Positions 45,655 to 58,008 of a stretch of 64,000 nucleotides of DNA are shown in pieces (within the stretch, counting starts at the first letter, position 1; each line of letters starts with the position of its first letter). The position numbers and the translations under genes were made by a program. The notes under the pieces are model-generated. The model had not been told where the DNA came from. It ran no database searches and saw only the letters and a list, made by a program, of their open reading frames with translations. The stretch comes from Ailanthus altissimus (Eukaryota > Streptophyta > Magnoliopsida > Sapindales > Simaroubaceae). The DNA lies in contig OX327684.1 in the NCBI GenBank assembly GCA_946807835.1, positions 30,564,501 to 30,628,500 of the forward strand, given 5' to 3'.

Positions 45655-46116
45655 ATGGCGCTCGCTTTAACCCGTCAAAAGATCTTCAGCATGACTTCTC
45701 AGTGCATGAATTTTTGGTAAAATGCTTTTCATCTGTCATCTCTCTAATTTTTCTATTTTCTCTTGGATTAGCTTTTTATGGAAAATTTCATATGCAGGCG
45801 GCAAATGAGTACAGTGTCGGAGAAAAGAAACATAGAAGATCACAAACGCAGATTACTGGCGTCTAAATACGAATTAAAGCGAAAGCTTTACAAAGCTCTT
45901 CATAGAGATGTCAATCTTCCTGCCGAGTTGCGAGAGAAGTATCTCTGTAAGTTAGCCCAATTACCCAGAAACAGCTCCTTTACACGGGTCAGAAACCGAT
46001 GTATTTTCACGGGTCGATCTCGTGCCGTGTATGAGAAATTCCGAATGTCTCGTATCGTCTTTCGTAGTCTAGCTTCTCAAGGTATGTTGATGGGCATCAA
46101 GAAGGCGTCTTGGTAG
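45655..46116 (+). CDS. RPS14: nuclear-encoded mitochondrial ribosomal protein S14
   Basis: Small-subunit protein uS14 of the mitochondrial ribosome. Two exons: 45655-45716 (presequence) and 45798-46116; 381 nt, 126 aa. Exon 1 gives [20 protein letters not shown], basic and lacking acidic residues like a mitochondrial presequence. The intron is only 81 bp (GTAAAA...GCAG) and splits the Trp21 codon. From about residue 24 the protein matches plant mitochondrial S14: [14 protein letters not shown], then [42 protein letters not shown], ending [12 protein letters not shown] mitochondrial rps14 is normally about 100 codons, and the gene has moved to the nucleus in several angiosperm lineages. The body has an uninterrupted frame, so it is very likely functional. 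It lies head-to-tail after PUR5 and converges with the eIF4B-motif gene. Confidence 0.93.
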
Positions 46117-46730
46117 ACATCGCTTTCAGCTCATTCACAAATCTGCTAGAATAATCTGGGATCGCCATTTGATTATTTTGATTAGCCTTTTATGGCGTTT
46201 TTTTTGTAAGACTTTGATGCTTCTTCAAATTATTATTTATTTTGGCTCTTCTAAAACATTTGTCGCTTGATAATGAACGGAATTGCGCCATATACGATTT
46301 TGCAAAGTTGTGACTTGAAAATTTGCCGATGTGGGTTAGTATATTAATGATTTAGAGCAAGTTTACAATGTGCAGCAATTTGGATTATGTGAGAAGTGGA
46401 GACATAAATCATATGAGCACCAAAAATAGTGCTGGGAAGTGATATTTCGTCTATCACTATCTTCTTTAGTCTGGAAATTAAGATTAGTGAACAAAAATAC
46501 AAAATGATCATTGATCTATTAAGTGTTGTGGTTTCGTGAGTGCTTTCATTCACATGTTTAGAGAGACTGTTTGGAAAAGAGAAATATAAGCAATAGTAAT
46601 TTCTGTCGGTACAGATTGCTGAAATTGATTTTGATCTTTCTTTTATTAATAAATATCGAAACAGTGGAAGTTTTAGAAGTCTTCTTCCTCCCCATCTTAT
46701 AAACTTTTGGTAAATAGGATTCTCTCATCT
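46117..46730. other. convergent intergenic spacer (3' UTRs)
   Basis: Between the stop codons of RPS14 (+) and the eIF4B-motif gene (-). Non-coding; presumably both 3' UTRs and terminators. Confidence 0.5.
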
Positions 46731-48192
46731 TTAGATCATCCAGCCCTTCTTGTGCTTCCTAGAATAATTCGTTCTATCCTTCTTGTTAGCCTTGCCAAAG
46801 TAATCTGCTTGATCCTTGTTGATGCTTTGAAGTGCTCCTGCTTGTGCACCATTAACAGCTGACCCTATGAACATAGCCTCTTGGGCAACAAATCTCACCA
46901 TTCTACAGGTTTCATTTTTGCTAGAATCAATTTGATTTTGTCTCTTTTGTTGATTAGTTACCTTATTTGATGAGTTCATCAGATGCCTGGCTACCATATT
47001 TTTTGCATAATTGCATTGTATGTGTTTTTGGTCTTTCTCACCAGCTGGTATGCAGCTCTTATAGTGAATCTGAGGGGGTCCTCTTCTTTCACTTTTAGGA
47101 GATGCACCCACCATTTTCTTTCCATAACATTTGTTCCTTGGATGAGCTGAATATGCATATTCTTGGATTTTATGAGGCGTCGGCTTCTCCAGATTTGTAT
47201 CATTGTTTTGTGCTTTCACTGACTTGCCTAATTCAGATCTTGTTCCACCATTACTGAACACAGCATACATGCTTTTGCTACTGAGAACTTGCTGATTGAA
47301 ATGAGGATCAATGTGGCATCTGGGGTTCAATGTCTGCAAGTTGTGAAAACTGATCCTATCCAATTCATGATCTCTGTTTTCCTTCTCCGGCTCAAAGAGT
47401 TTGCCAGCTACAGTTTTAGGTGGATATCTTAGTGGAGGAACTATTATCACTGGACTCTGATTCTGGGCAATGAGAAAAGCTTCCGTTCTATCAAACCCAA
47501 AATTTGAATACTCGAGCTCTTTTGTCCGAAGCCGACTTGGCAAAATCAATTGTTTCCTGTTGATAGGTGCTGAAAGTACAGAAATGCTTTGTTTATGCAG
47601 CATCTTAACTTTAGCCTCCTGCCTGCAATTGTTTGTGGAATTAAATGGTTATCCTCATGCAGATATAATTATAAACTAAGCTCACAATATGAATGCGTTT
47701 TTTCATGCTAGAGATAGCTGAAAAAAAAAGAACTACTACATGTGATCATAACTGGGGATCATATATCCTGAATAGATTTCTTCTTTAGAAGCAAATGTAG
47801 GAAAGATTTTTGGGTGAAAAAGTGCAACAAAAAAAAGCAAAAATCTCTTTACACTGGTCACTGTTTCATTGAACTAAGCCTGGGTCAAGGAAGTGGCTCA
47901 ACCTTACTGAAGCATGTTTGTATCTGAATATAAAACAATTCAGTATCAAACAGAGAGTGAAAGCATATGAATCTTACCTTTGATGGGGTGATTGTTGCAT
48001 ATCATGGTCCATTTTCTTCCAGTCGATTCCTTTCTCTTTGAGAACGATTTCTCTAGGTCTTGCATTGCCAAAAGGATTTGGTTTCTGCTCCGAAAGCGTT
48101 TGAGCTCGAGTCGCGGTCACAGCTGCTTCTTCTAACTCCACCTCGTCAGCCCATGAAAGTACAGATTCAAGCTTGCTTTCACCTCCTTCCAT
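46731..48192 (-). CDS. uncharacterised protein with an N-terminal eIF4B-like motif, 368 aa
   Basis: Two exons on the minus strand: 47978-48192 and 46731-47622, with GT-AG borders and a split Arg codon at the join; 1107 nt. The N-terminus is acidic (SVLSWADEVELEEAAV). It is followed by NPFGNARPREIVLKEKGIDW (residues 39-58), which closely resembles the NPFGxARPREVVLxERGxDW repeats of plant eIF4B. The rest is basic, Ser/Asn/Gln-rich and probably disordered, with no RNA-recognition motif and no membrane segment. The likely role is linked to RNA binding or translation by motif similarity only. It is shorter than plant eIF4B (usually above 500 aa) and lacks its Gly/Arg-rich repeats, so I do not call it eIF4B. 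Confidence 0.8.
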
Positions 48193-48249
48193 TTCTTTGT
48201 TCTAAGCGCTCGCCCAACGGCTCTTTTTGCTGTTCAAATTTTTGGAGAT

Positions 48250-49480
48250 AGGTAGCAACCAAGCAAAGGTAAATGACCTAGATGCGATGCCCATTATATA
48301 TATAATATTTTTATTGCCAGCTGACATCTTTAAAAAAATGAATAGTACTAGACTATTCTCTTACGGGGTAGCTCTTTGCCCATTTTGTGGCCAGTAATGC
48401 GCAAAGAATAAATTTGCCCTTTCATTCTTTCGAGATAAAAAATAAAAATTCAAGGTAAAAAATAAATTCCCTCAAAGGTGATTTTCAATTTTCAAAATGA
48501 ATATGCCTTTAGGGAAGATTGTTTAAGATTTCAGTATCCTTCAGCAATTAGTTATAAGCGTAAAAAATAAAAAAAAGGTCAAGTTAGTGGAAGCATATGA
48601 ATCAAACAATATCATTACAAATATTCATATTCGCTGAGGAAAAATAAAAAAAAATTTAAAAAAGAAGGAAAAGAATTCAACTCGTTGCAGGCATATGGTA
48701 CAAGATGTATGGATATGTTTTTGTCCTTCCACTAGCACAAAGAAGAAGATCTATCATACCATTATTGTGATATGCCTTTGTCCTCGTAAAAAAGTCTGAT
48801 ATTGTCATTGTCCCGAACTCCTCAACTGAAATGGTACAATTATATCTGAATCTTGTAAAAACATACGTAACACTAACTATATGGGTAACTGACATTATTG
48901 TATAAAAAAAAAAAAGTGAAAATGGTGTTGGTTTTAAGTGACTTTTGATAACGAGTTGAAAAATTGGCAGCCAAAATAGCAGTATGGTTGGTAGAGCCAA
49001 CGAGGAAGAAGCAGACACATCACAACCACAAAATTTTTTTTTTTGATAATATTACATGTTAATAAATGTAAAACAACAGTTAGTGGTGTCATACTCATAT
49101 CATTGCGACAGTTTTTTTTATTTGTTATATATTTATTTTTAAGAATATTGTAGACTAATTTTTACTTGTTTGTATAAAAACAATTTTGGAAGAAGGAACA
49201 GAGAAAGGAAAAAAGCGACACTTTATAGATTTGACATGGCCACGTAAATGGTTACTTAAGGCGGCGTCCTTTACATAGAAGCCCAATTTTCGAGTCCCGC
49301 AGCTCTCCCTCTAGGTTTATAATTGGGTTTAAAACCAGCAGTCAGCAAGTGACTCGCAAGCGAACAAAGCGGACGCGCGTTTACGCTTCTTCAAGCTTTT
49401 CCCGCTCGGACATTAACTCATACAATTCGCCTACAATAATAATCAACTGAGAGAAGAGACGAGGAAAATCAAACAAATAG
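48250..49480. other. intergenic region; divergent promoters
   Basis: Separates the start of the eIF4B-motif gene (-) from CTP synthase (+). AGCCCA (site II complement) lies at 49280-49285, and GGGTTTAAAACC-type sequence at about 49327, within 210 bp of the CTP synthase start. The frame at 48677-49018 on the minus strand has hydrophobic stretches but no family resemblance and lies in AT-rich spacer; not called. Confidence 0.45.
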
Positions 49481-49485
49481 GGAAA

Positions 49486-52400
49486 ATGAAGTACGTGTTG
49501 GTTACTGGTGGAGTAGTGAGTGGGCTTGGCAAAGGCGTTACGGCCAGCAGTCTAGGGGTCGTCCTCAAAGCTTGTGGCCTTCGTGTCACCTCCATCAAAA
49601 TCGGTCTCCTCCTCTCTGTTTCTTTTTGTTTATATTATTTTTGAAATTTGCAGCAATTTGAGTCGGTATTTTATTTTATTTTATTGGGATAATAATATTG
49701 CTTTTGGCAAATGATATTTTCAATTATTATTCCTTTGATTGTTCTGTTTGTAAGTATCTCTGCACAGTACTAGTTGGCGTTCTTTGTACTTCTATTTCAT
49801 AGTTTAGTTTGTTGCATTTCTTATTGATTGGATGTGGCTAGTTTCTGAATGTTGCCTGTGCTTATCTTTGATTACTCGTTACTATATCAACCCCCTGGTA
49901 TTCTCTGGTTTATATTTTGCTTTGGATCACAATCCCATCCATTATTTATGTTCTTAATTTCCTTTTTCATTTCAGCTTCTGTAACTGTTTCCTAACGTTT
50001 TGCAGATCCTTACCTGAACACAGATGCTGGTACCATGTCTCCTTTTGAACATGGGGAGGTTTTTGTTCTTGACGACGGTGGAGAGGTCTCTTCGTTCTCT
50101 ATTTATTTTCATTGAGAAGTTGAATTATTTTGTGAAATTTATCATGAATAATTAATTTGGGAGGTATGAAATATGTTGGTCAATGTCTTAACAAGTTTAT
50201 TGTTTGGTTTTCTGTTTAAAGGTCGATTTAGATTTGGGTAACTATGAGCGGTTCCTTGATGTTACACTTACGAGAGAGAACAATATCACCACTGGAAAGA
50301 TATATCAGGTTCTTGAATTTCTTTGATGTAAATTCTGATTCATGAACTATTTTGTGTTGTATGAGTATCTCAATTTAATAATTTTGGTTCTTTTTGTGAT
50401 CAGTCTGTCCTTGAGAAGGAACGAAAAGGAGATTATCTTGGAAAGACTGTTCAGGTAATGCTTCTTATAAACTTAAGGATGCTTCTTATCCTAATTGCAC
50501 AAAGAGAAGACTGGTGAGTCGAGCTTATGCCACTTTTTGGTGGAGCCTAGGTGGTTCCACACATCACAGATGCCATTAAGGATTGGATTAAGTCCGTGGC
50601 TGTTATTCCTGTGGATGGGAAAGAGGGTCCAGCAGATGTTTGTGTGATCGAGTTGGGGGGAACTGTTGGTAAGAGCTATTTTAGAAAAAGTGACTTATGT
50701 TGCATGGAGGGTTCTTGATATGTTGTTTGATTAATACCAGTTTTTCTGTAGGTGACATTGAATCGATGCCATTCATTGAGGCTCTGCGACAGTTGTCATT
50801 TGCAGTTGGTAAGGTTTCAAATATGATGCTGATGTTGATCTATATGGATCCGCATTAGTGTCCTAGACCTATTTGGATGACTGCTTAAGGACCATAATAT
50901 ATTTGGTCCAATACTTTGTTAGCATTATGGTACAGTTTATTTTTATTAAATTATTCATATGGTCATTGTGTTGGCCATTTGTATCATTTCTTTGGACGTG
51001 TGGATTTCTGTTTTATTATATAAGCTAGTGGAAACTCATAAGTCTTTTTTCATGTACATCACATGGGTGGAATATGCAATTGGGTTATAATTTCCAGCAC
51101 GAGTGCGGTGTTTGCTTTCTTTAATTTTCTATTACTTCTCAGGTCCAGACAACTTCTGCCTTATTCATGTGAGCCTGATACCCGTGCTGGGCGTTGTTGG
51201 AGAGCAAGTAATACTTTATAGTTCTTTTATAAACCTTTTATACAGGATATGTAATATGTCACTTTTCGTATCATACCATTAGAGACCAAGGTTGATCGTA
51301 TTCCCTGAAATTCATATATATTTTCCATTTTTGCTGGTTATTCTCTCTCGCTTTTGCTTCATTCTTTTTAATCTCTCTTTATAACTGCTTTTAGAAAACA
51401 AAACCTACACAACACAGTGTCCGGGAATTGAGAGCATTAGGCCTGACACCTCATCTTTTGGCATGCCGTTCTGCTCAGGTACATCTTTTTACCTGCGAGG
51501 TACCTATATGATGCAAGAGGGATTAATGGGTGGTTCAAATTTGGTTTTGGAATCTTGTAGATTTTTGGCATGAATTTGCTTGATTGTAGTTTAGCTGCAT
51601 TAATTCATTGTGTTGCCCAAGTTATATGTTGGACTGGTGATCGTTTCACATGACATCATATGATATGAATTTTACATGTTGTAATTCAAATAATCTCAAC
51701 ACTGACCATGTTGAACTTACTTTGTGAGCCATTGATATATTTTTTTTAAAATTCTATAACTGGTAATATGTTATTGTTAATATTATTGCAGCCTTTATTG
51801 GCAAATACGAAGGAAAAACTTTCTCAGTTCTGCCATGTTCCGGTAAATTGTTGAAGAAGTTTGTTTCTTTGATCTTTTTTCATTGAACTCTGTTTACTTG
51901 ATTCACTATCTTATATATCTTTTTTTATGGTTTCTCTCAGATTGCTAATATTCTTAATATTCATGATGTTCCAAACATTTGGCACATTCCTCTATTACTC
52001 CAAGTGGGTATACTAGCAGTTTTGTGGTTCCTCCTAAACTAAAAACTAACAGTTTATTTATATTTACTTAATTTTCTTTAATTTGCATGCCTGTTTCAGA
52101 ACCAAAATGCTCATGGTTCAATACTAAAACAGCTAAATTTACTGAGGTTAGTTTTTTTTTCAGCTTGTTTGCTGTATATAAGGCTTTAATTTTTAGGTCA
52201 GACTCCAATCAATCTGAGAAATTTCTCAAGAGTATAAAGAACCCAAGATGAGCTATTGTTTAAATGCAGGCTAAGTACTTAGATATCTGTTTTTCCTCCT
52301 TTTTTGTATTAACTCAAGACCTCTTGTGGATGTGTTGATTATATCTGTGATTAGTTACTATATCTGTGATTAGTTACAATGTTAGGATTGCCACCACTTA

Positions 52401-55400
52401 AACTTGATTGACAATAAATTAAGAGGAATAGTTGTCTTCAGAAGACGATGCTGGAGGCAACATCGTCTTTTTTGTTAACTAACTGATTGAAATCTTCTTT
52501 GCAGCATAGCTACACCTCCAGATCTGCAAGCCTGGACAAAGATGGCTGAGACTTATGATAATCTCACCAATTCTGTTAGTAGAACCTTTTGATAAACTTC
52601 CAGATCTTTCAATACATGAACAAAGCTTACTGATTCTGTTACCATTTCCTTAGCTTGTACTGCTCTTGTTCAATATTCTTCTCTTGTTATTGAGACAAGA
52701 ACTTACCCACATGACAGGTGAGGATTGCAATGGTTGGGAAATACGTGGGCCTAACAGACTCTTACCTGTCTGTTGTGAAGGTTTGATTCCTGCTTTAACT
52801 TTTATCATCACTTTAAGAAGCTACTTGTAATTGATATTTCATTTACCAATCAAGAAAGTTTTATAAAAGCATGCTCATGGATGCAGATGCTCTTGTGCAG
52901 AAGAACTTTTGCCCCCATTTTTAATTATCAATCTAAATCATTTCGAGAATAAAATGGTAAAGAAGTCAGAAATCCAAATGTGACTAGATTAATAAATGTG
53001 TGGCTGTATTTTGACTTTTGGTTAGATAATCTTACTGAAGTGTGGACTCGAGAAGACTGCTTAGGCTATGTAGACTTGAGAAGATTGCTTAGGCTATGTA
53101 GCTTCCATCTAATAGCTTGAGGCTTTGGGTTTCCCAATAATTATTATCAATTTTGAAGGATTAGACACTGTCCCATGATAGCTGCTAAATCATGGTCGTT
53201 GAGTTAAATAATGCTTAGATCTTTGTTATTTGGAGTGAAAATATATCCCAGTTCTCTCTCTCTCTCTCTCTTCCCTTTAATATAGTTTTCTTATGTAAAA
53301 CACATAAGAGTTGTGTAATTGGACATCAACTTGTTATTTGTCTGCTTACTTTTGCGGTGCAGGCTCTGCTTCACGCCTGCATTGCTTGTTCTTTGAAGCC
53401 ATCAATTGACTGGATTGCAGCTTCTGACCTTGAAGATGATAGTGCAAAATTGGTACCAAACCCTTACTAGTTGCATTTCTGAAGACCTTTAGTCTTATAT
53501 TTCTGAAAATTTCCCTCTTGTAATTGTTTTATCTATATACTACAGACACCAGAAGCCCACAGTGCTGCATGGGAGACTTTGAGGGTAAGCCTTATTGAAG
53601 TTATTTATTTGTGTGTTTATCTTCATTTGCACCATAATATAACTACATGCTATCAGAATAAAAAAAAGGGTGCTGTATTTGGTTATGCTGATTTTAGTTA
53701 TGGCAAGACTTGCCTCATGCAGACATCAGATTCCTAAAGCCTCTAGTTTGTTTTGCCCTTACATCTCCAAATATACTACATTTTTTTATTTCAAAAGGTG
53801 TAACTTTTGAATGCATTTATAGATTTAAACTACTGGCAAAAAATTCATTTGCAGAATGCAGAATGTGTATTAGTTCCTGGTGGATTTGGAGATCGTGGTG
53901 TGAGAGGAATGATCTTGGCTGCAAAGTATGCTAGAGAGAATAATATTCCTTATCTTGGGATTTGCTTGGGCATGCAGATTTCTGTGATTGAGATCGCTAG
54001 ATCTGTGAGTGACATTCCTTCCGATATACTGTTCTGTTTTTCAAACCACATGTTATTTATACTCTGAGTGCCTCTAATTACTTGTTTTAGGTTCTGGGCT
54101 TGCAAAGGGCAAACAGCACGGAGTTTGATGCCGAGACACCGGATCCCGTTGTAATTTTCATGCCTGAGGTGTAACTTTTATTTCTTGCGTTGTTCTTCTC
54201 AGTAACTGTCATAAATTGCATTTAGTGCACTAAGTATCCTAGGTATGCTTTATGTCCATATGCAGGGTTCAAGAACACATATGGGAAGTACAATGAGACT
54301 AGGTTCTCGAAAGACGCTATTTCAGACCCCTGATTGTATTACTTCAAAATTGTATGTAAAATTCTTTTTTAATTATTTAATAAAAAAAAGAAATTCAAAG
54401 AACATGAAGACCATCTGAGTTGCAAGATACAACTTTAAGATTCATTTATCTCCATTCTTACTTGTATCATCTCTGCAATAATGTATACTTGTACCATATA
54501 AGTGGATCTTAGGGTGAACTATTTTTATATGCCAATCTGGTGGTTCATTTGTCACAAAGTTAGTCTTGTCCTCCATTTTGTGTTGCCTTTTCACCAGCAG
54601 CCATTCGGTAGATTTGGGGCTACTGCTGCTGGTGGGACGGAATCTAATAGGTTGCTATGAATGAATATTTGATGTTTGCATTTAATGCCATGAATTTAAC
54701 TATACTTTTTTCTTATTTGCTAGGTATGGTAATGCAGAGTATGTGGATGAACGGCACCGGCACAGATATGAGGTTAGTTGTAAAGCTTAATTGAATGCGA
54801 GAAAAGGTTTTTGGCAGGCCTTGTTTCTGATGGACATAGTGTGATACTTTGATCATTACATGCTGTAGGTGAACCCAGAGGTAATTGGAGTTCTTGAAGA
54901 AGCTGGCCTAAAATTTGTAGGGAAAGATGAAACTGGAAAAAGAATGGAGGTGGGTTTTCTGCAGTGGTGATAATCTGTTATAATTGAATTAGTTACAACT
55001 GCAAGGCCTAGATCATTTTTGTTAAGCAATACATCACATTCTTAGACGATATGCCTAAAATCTGAATCATTTAGACACATCTTTATTATGACCAATCCAC
55101 TTCTGAACAAATTGCAGGTCAATGAGTTCTAATAACCTAATTGCCAGCTCTTTAGCTAGAGAGAGAAGTTAGTATTTCACTAACTCAAGTTATTTAAATT
55201 TTGAAGTTCTTTCCTCATTCTGTTTTTGCAGATTTTGGAGCTTCCAGGCCATCCATTCTATGTAGGAGTACAGTTCCATCCAGAGTTCAAATCACGACCA
55301 GCGAGGCCCTCAGCTCTATTTTTAGGTATATATCTGTCAACAACCAAGCCTTATCATAAGCTTTCATCCATTTTCAAACAGAGCCTATATATGTTCTATG

Positions 55401-58008
55401 GTAGGCAGAACATATTTAAATGAGTTTGGGCTATCTTAGACTTAATTATTGGTAGGAAGGACAACACAGAAGTAAAGCCATGGAAGGGGGTGAGTGGAGG
55501 CCATCTCCCTTAAAAGGGACGATTGCTTTTCTTTTAAATTTACCTATTTCACTTAAAAAATGGATATTGGAAAAAATTAATTCTATCTATGCTTTACATC
55601 TTGGACCAATTTTTTTCTCCTTCCTTTCGCCCAGAAGATAATGTTAGTTTGTTATTGCTAGTGTTTAGAAGAGAACATGAGTCGAGTCCAAGAAGATATG
55701 ATTTCCTATGATTTAAGTCAAAATATGGTTGCATAAAGCAGTGCAGATATTATAAATTTCTTTAACTTATGTCCAATAGATTACGTGAGACATTCTTGGC
55801 TCGATATTGCTACAATTTTATTATTGTTAGTTAATTGAGAAATGCGGAAGAGTGAGAGATGAGAGAGTTGAGAATAAACCAGTAACCACCGGTGGACTAC
55901 ATTTGTACTATATTGGTTATTATGAAATGGCTACAAAATGAGCTTTTATATAGGCTCCAAACTAAACTAGTTACAATGTAAACATATACATATAATAGTC
56001 ATTAATTGCGACTACAGAGTGTGAATATAAATATATAAAGTCAATAATGACGACTGCATTATTAACTTTAACATTCCTCCTCAAATTCAAGATCGCAGAT
56101 ACTTGATTTTGTAAAGGAGACTATGGGTGGTGTAGATAGACAACCATTGTCGAAGGAAGCAACCATAGTCGGAGAGAGAGACAACCATTGTCGGAGAGAG
56201 ATGCCGCCATTGTCGAAGAGAGATGCCACCATTATCGGAGAGATGCAACCATTTGTCGGAGAGTGACGGCGTTGCGGTGCCTTTCGACAAGTGATAATGT
56301 TCCGGCGATGACAATATTGTCAAAGAGTGACTAGGTTGTTGGAGAGTGACAAACGTGTCGAGAGATTTTATCCACTAATTTATTAGAATTATAGAAATTT
56401 AAAGAAAGACCTATAAAATAAAAAAATAAAAAATAACCCAAAATTTATTAAAAATTACAAAATTGCTCAGAACTTATTTGAATTGCAAAATTACCCTAGA
56501 AGGACAGAGAAATTTCAAAAGGACAGAGAAATTTCAAAATGACCTCAGAATTTTGTAAAGTTTGTAAACTGACCCTAGGACAAATTTGAAACTTTTGCAA
56601 AGAGACTCCTATAGAAAGATCAAGAGCCAAACCGACAAAAGAACACGGTAGATTGATAGATCCATTCAAGAAGAGCCGAATGGTAGCGGCGGTGACAAGT
56701 ACTTCGTTGAAAAATGATCGGGATCTAAGTTGGAAGGTGTTGGACAGTGGCAGAAAGTTTGAACAGTGCGTGTGCATTGTTTCAAAGTCCTATTGATGTG
56801 ACTCTAATGGGTTCAGAAGAAAAATGCATTCTTAGTCATCAGGAAGGGGTTGTGAACAGTAACACCTAAAAAAATGGCCGGGATCTGATTTGAATGATCT
56901 ATGGCGATAGAAACTTTTGGAGGCAATTACGGGTTACGTTGGTACTGGATTGGACTTATTCTAGTGGGGTTGGAATGGTCGGCATGTTCCGTACCGTTTG
57001 GTGTGGGTGGTGAATAGTCACTCTCGAGAGTAGTAATTGGCAATGATGAATAGTACCACGACGAGTGAATAGTAATCCAAAAACTGTCACGGTTTGTGGA
57101 AATGTAAGCTGATCTGGCCAGCATGAAAGCCGGTTGGCCTTGCAGGCTGATCTAATACTAAAAACAAAGTTTCAGTGAATTTTCGGGTTGTGAACAGTGT
57201 ATTTCGAGGTGTGAACAGTGACTGAAACAGTGCCAGCGCGGATAAACAGTTACCAAAAAGTGAACAGTAGATAAAAAACTGTCCGTTGAAGATTCCGGTA
57301 AAGAGAGAACCGAAAAAAAAGACTAAAACTTTGTTGACTCTGATACCATGTTAGAAATTGAGAGGAGATTGCTCTGATACCATGTTACAAATTAAGGAAA
57401 GCAGCAGAAGGGAGAGAGATGAGAATTGTGAGGAAACCGATAACTACTAGTGGACTACATCTTTACTATAATGGTTATTATGAAATGGTTACAGAATGAG
57501 CTTTTTATATAGGCTCTAAACTAAATTAGTTACATTGTAAACATATACATATAATAGTCAACAATTGTGTCTATAGAGTGTAAACATAAATATATAAAGT
57601 CAATAATGACGATTGCATTATTAACTTTAACAATTATGTAAAACATTATTTATAAATTAATAAAAATCTCTTCCTCTGCTATAGTTCCATTTTACTTTTG
57701 AGATCCCTAATGCATGACTTGTTTATTTTAATGTCGTCACTTGAATCTCCAGAGTGGACCTGTCATGATATAATGGCATTCTGCTTGTTGCAGTTCCTAT
57801 ATGCATACAGCATACAAGCCAATGTTCATTTCTCTGTTGTCTTCATTGAGTGTTTAAAAATGTATTTTGATTTCAGAGTGCTGAGTTTGGTCCTTAAGTA
57901 AACATGTTCTTTTTCAAGTTAATGAAATGATATTGCAATGTAGGTCTCATATTGGCAGCGAGAAAGCAGTTGGAAGCATATATCAACACACGTCAGAATG
58001 GAAATTGA
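49486..58008 (+). CDS. CTP synthase (UTP-ammonia ligase, glutamine-hydrolysing), 561 aa
   Basis: Makes CTP from UTP, ATP and glutamine in the cytosol. 22 exons: 49486-49603, 50006-50085, 50222-50308, 50404-50454, 50551-50668, 50752-50808, 51143-51207, 51395-51478, 51792-51842, 51941-52003, 52100-52146, 52505-52574, 52718-52780, 53363-53452, 53546-53584, 53855-54004, 54091-54168, 54266-54351, 54724-54772, 54869-54949, 55232-55325, 57944-58008; 1686 nt. Synthetase domain: P-loop [10 protein letters not shown] (8-17), then [19 protein letters not shown] and [14 protein letters not shown]. Class-I glutaminase domain: [10 protein letters not shown] (367-376), GICLGMQ with nucleophile Cys398, and FHPEF with His525/Glu527; all are intact. 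The last intron (2618 bp) holds an LTR element, so the final 22 residues depend on splicing across it. Family length is 550-600 aa. Plants have several paralogues, so no number is assigned. Confidence 0.96.
52339..53105. repeat. short tandem duplications in CTP synthase introns
   Basis: At about 52340-52378 ATATCTGTGATTAGTTAC is repeated twice (intron 11). At about 53045-53100 a 30-bp unit with GAGAAGACTGCTTAGGCTAT / GAGAAGATTGCTTAGGCTAT is repeated twice (intron 13). A (TC)n tract lies at 53255-53272. Confidence 0.8.
55825..56073 (-). repeat. left LTR (3' LTR in element sense)
   Basis: Begins TGTTAGTTAATTGAG and ends ATTAACTTTAACA. Direct repeat of 57383-57632, with shared blocks such as TGGACTACAT, GGTTATTATGAAATGG, AACATATACATATAATAGTC and ATATATAAAGTCAATAATGA. 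Confidence 0.9.
56130..56270. repeat. minisatellite inside the intronic LTR element
   Basis: Repeats of about 27-30 bp around ACAACCATTGTCGGAGAGAG and ATGCCACCATTATCGGAGAG. Its position next to the polypurine tract corresponds to the 27-bp array in the composite element at 12880, although the units differ. Confidence 0.75.
57335..57382 (-). repeat. duplicated PBS/LTR edge
   Basis: CTCTGATACCATGTTAGAAATTGAG (begins about 57339) and CTCTGATACCATGTTACAAATT (begins 57372) are tandem copies about 33 bp apart. Thus a second primer-binding-site complement plus the first bases of an LTR lie just inside the real PBS. Confidence 0.75.
57383..57632 (-). repeat. right LTR (5' LTR in element sense)
   Basis: Begins TGTTACAAATTAAGG directly after the PBS complement and ends TTAACTTTAACA next to the ATTAT duplication. 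Confidence 0.9.

Larger units (their letters stand above)
55825..57632 (-). mobile_element. 1.8-kb non-autonomous LTR retrotransposon in the last CTP synthase intron
   Basis: LTRs at 55825-56073 and 57383-57632 (249 and 250 bp), both with TGTTA...AACA ends. A perfect 5-bp target-site duplication ATTAT lies at 55820-55824 and 57633-57637. The PBS complement GCTCTGATACCA abuts the right LTR (57371-57382) and the polypurine complement TTCCTCCTCAAATTCAAG follows the left LTR, so the element is minus-oriented, antisense to the host gene. The 1.3-kb interior has no gag or pol: it carries a CCATTGTCGGAGAGAGA-type minisatellite (56130-56260) near the polypurine tract and many GTGAACAGT/GTGAATAGT words (56850-57280). 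The LTRs differ at many positions, so the insertion is not recent. Confidence 0.93.

Noticed and set aside
48677..49018. 113-codon minus-strand frame with hydrophobic stretches
   Set aside because: Located in AT-rich spacer with poly-A/T runs; no family resemblance and no promoter or splice context.
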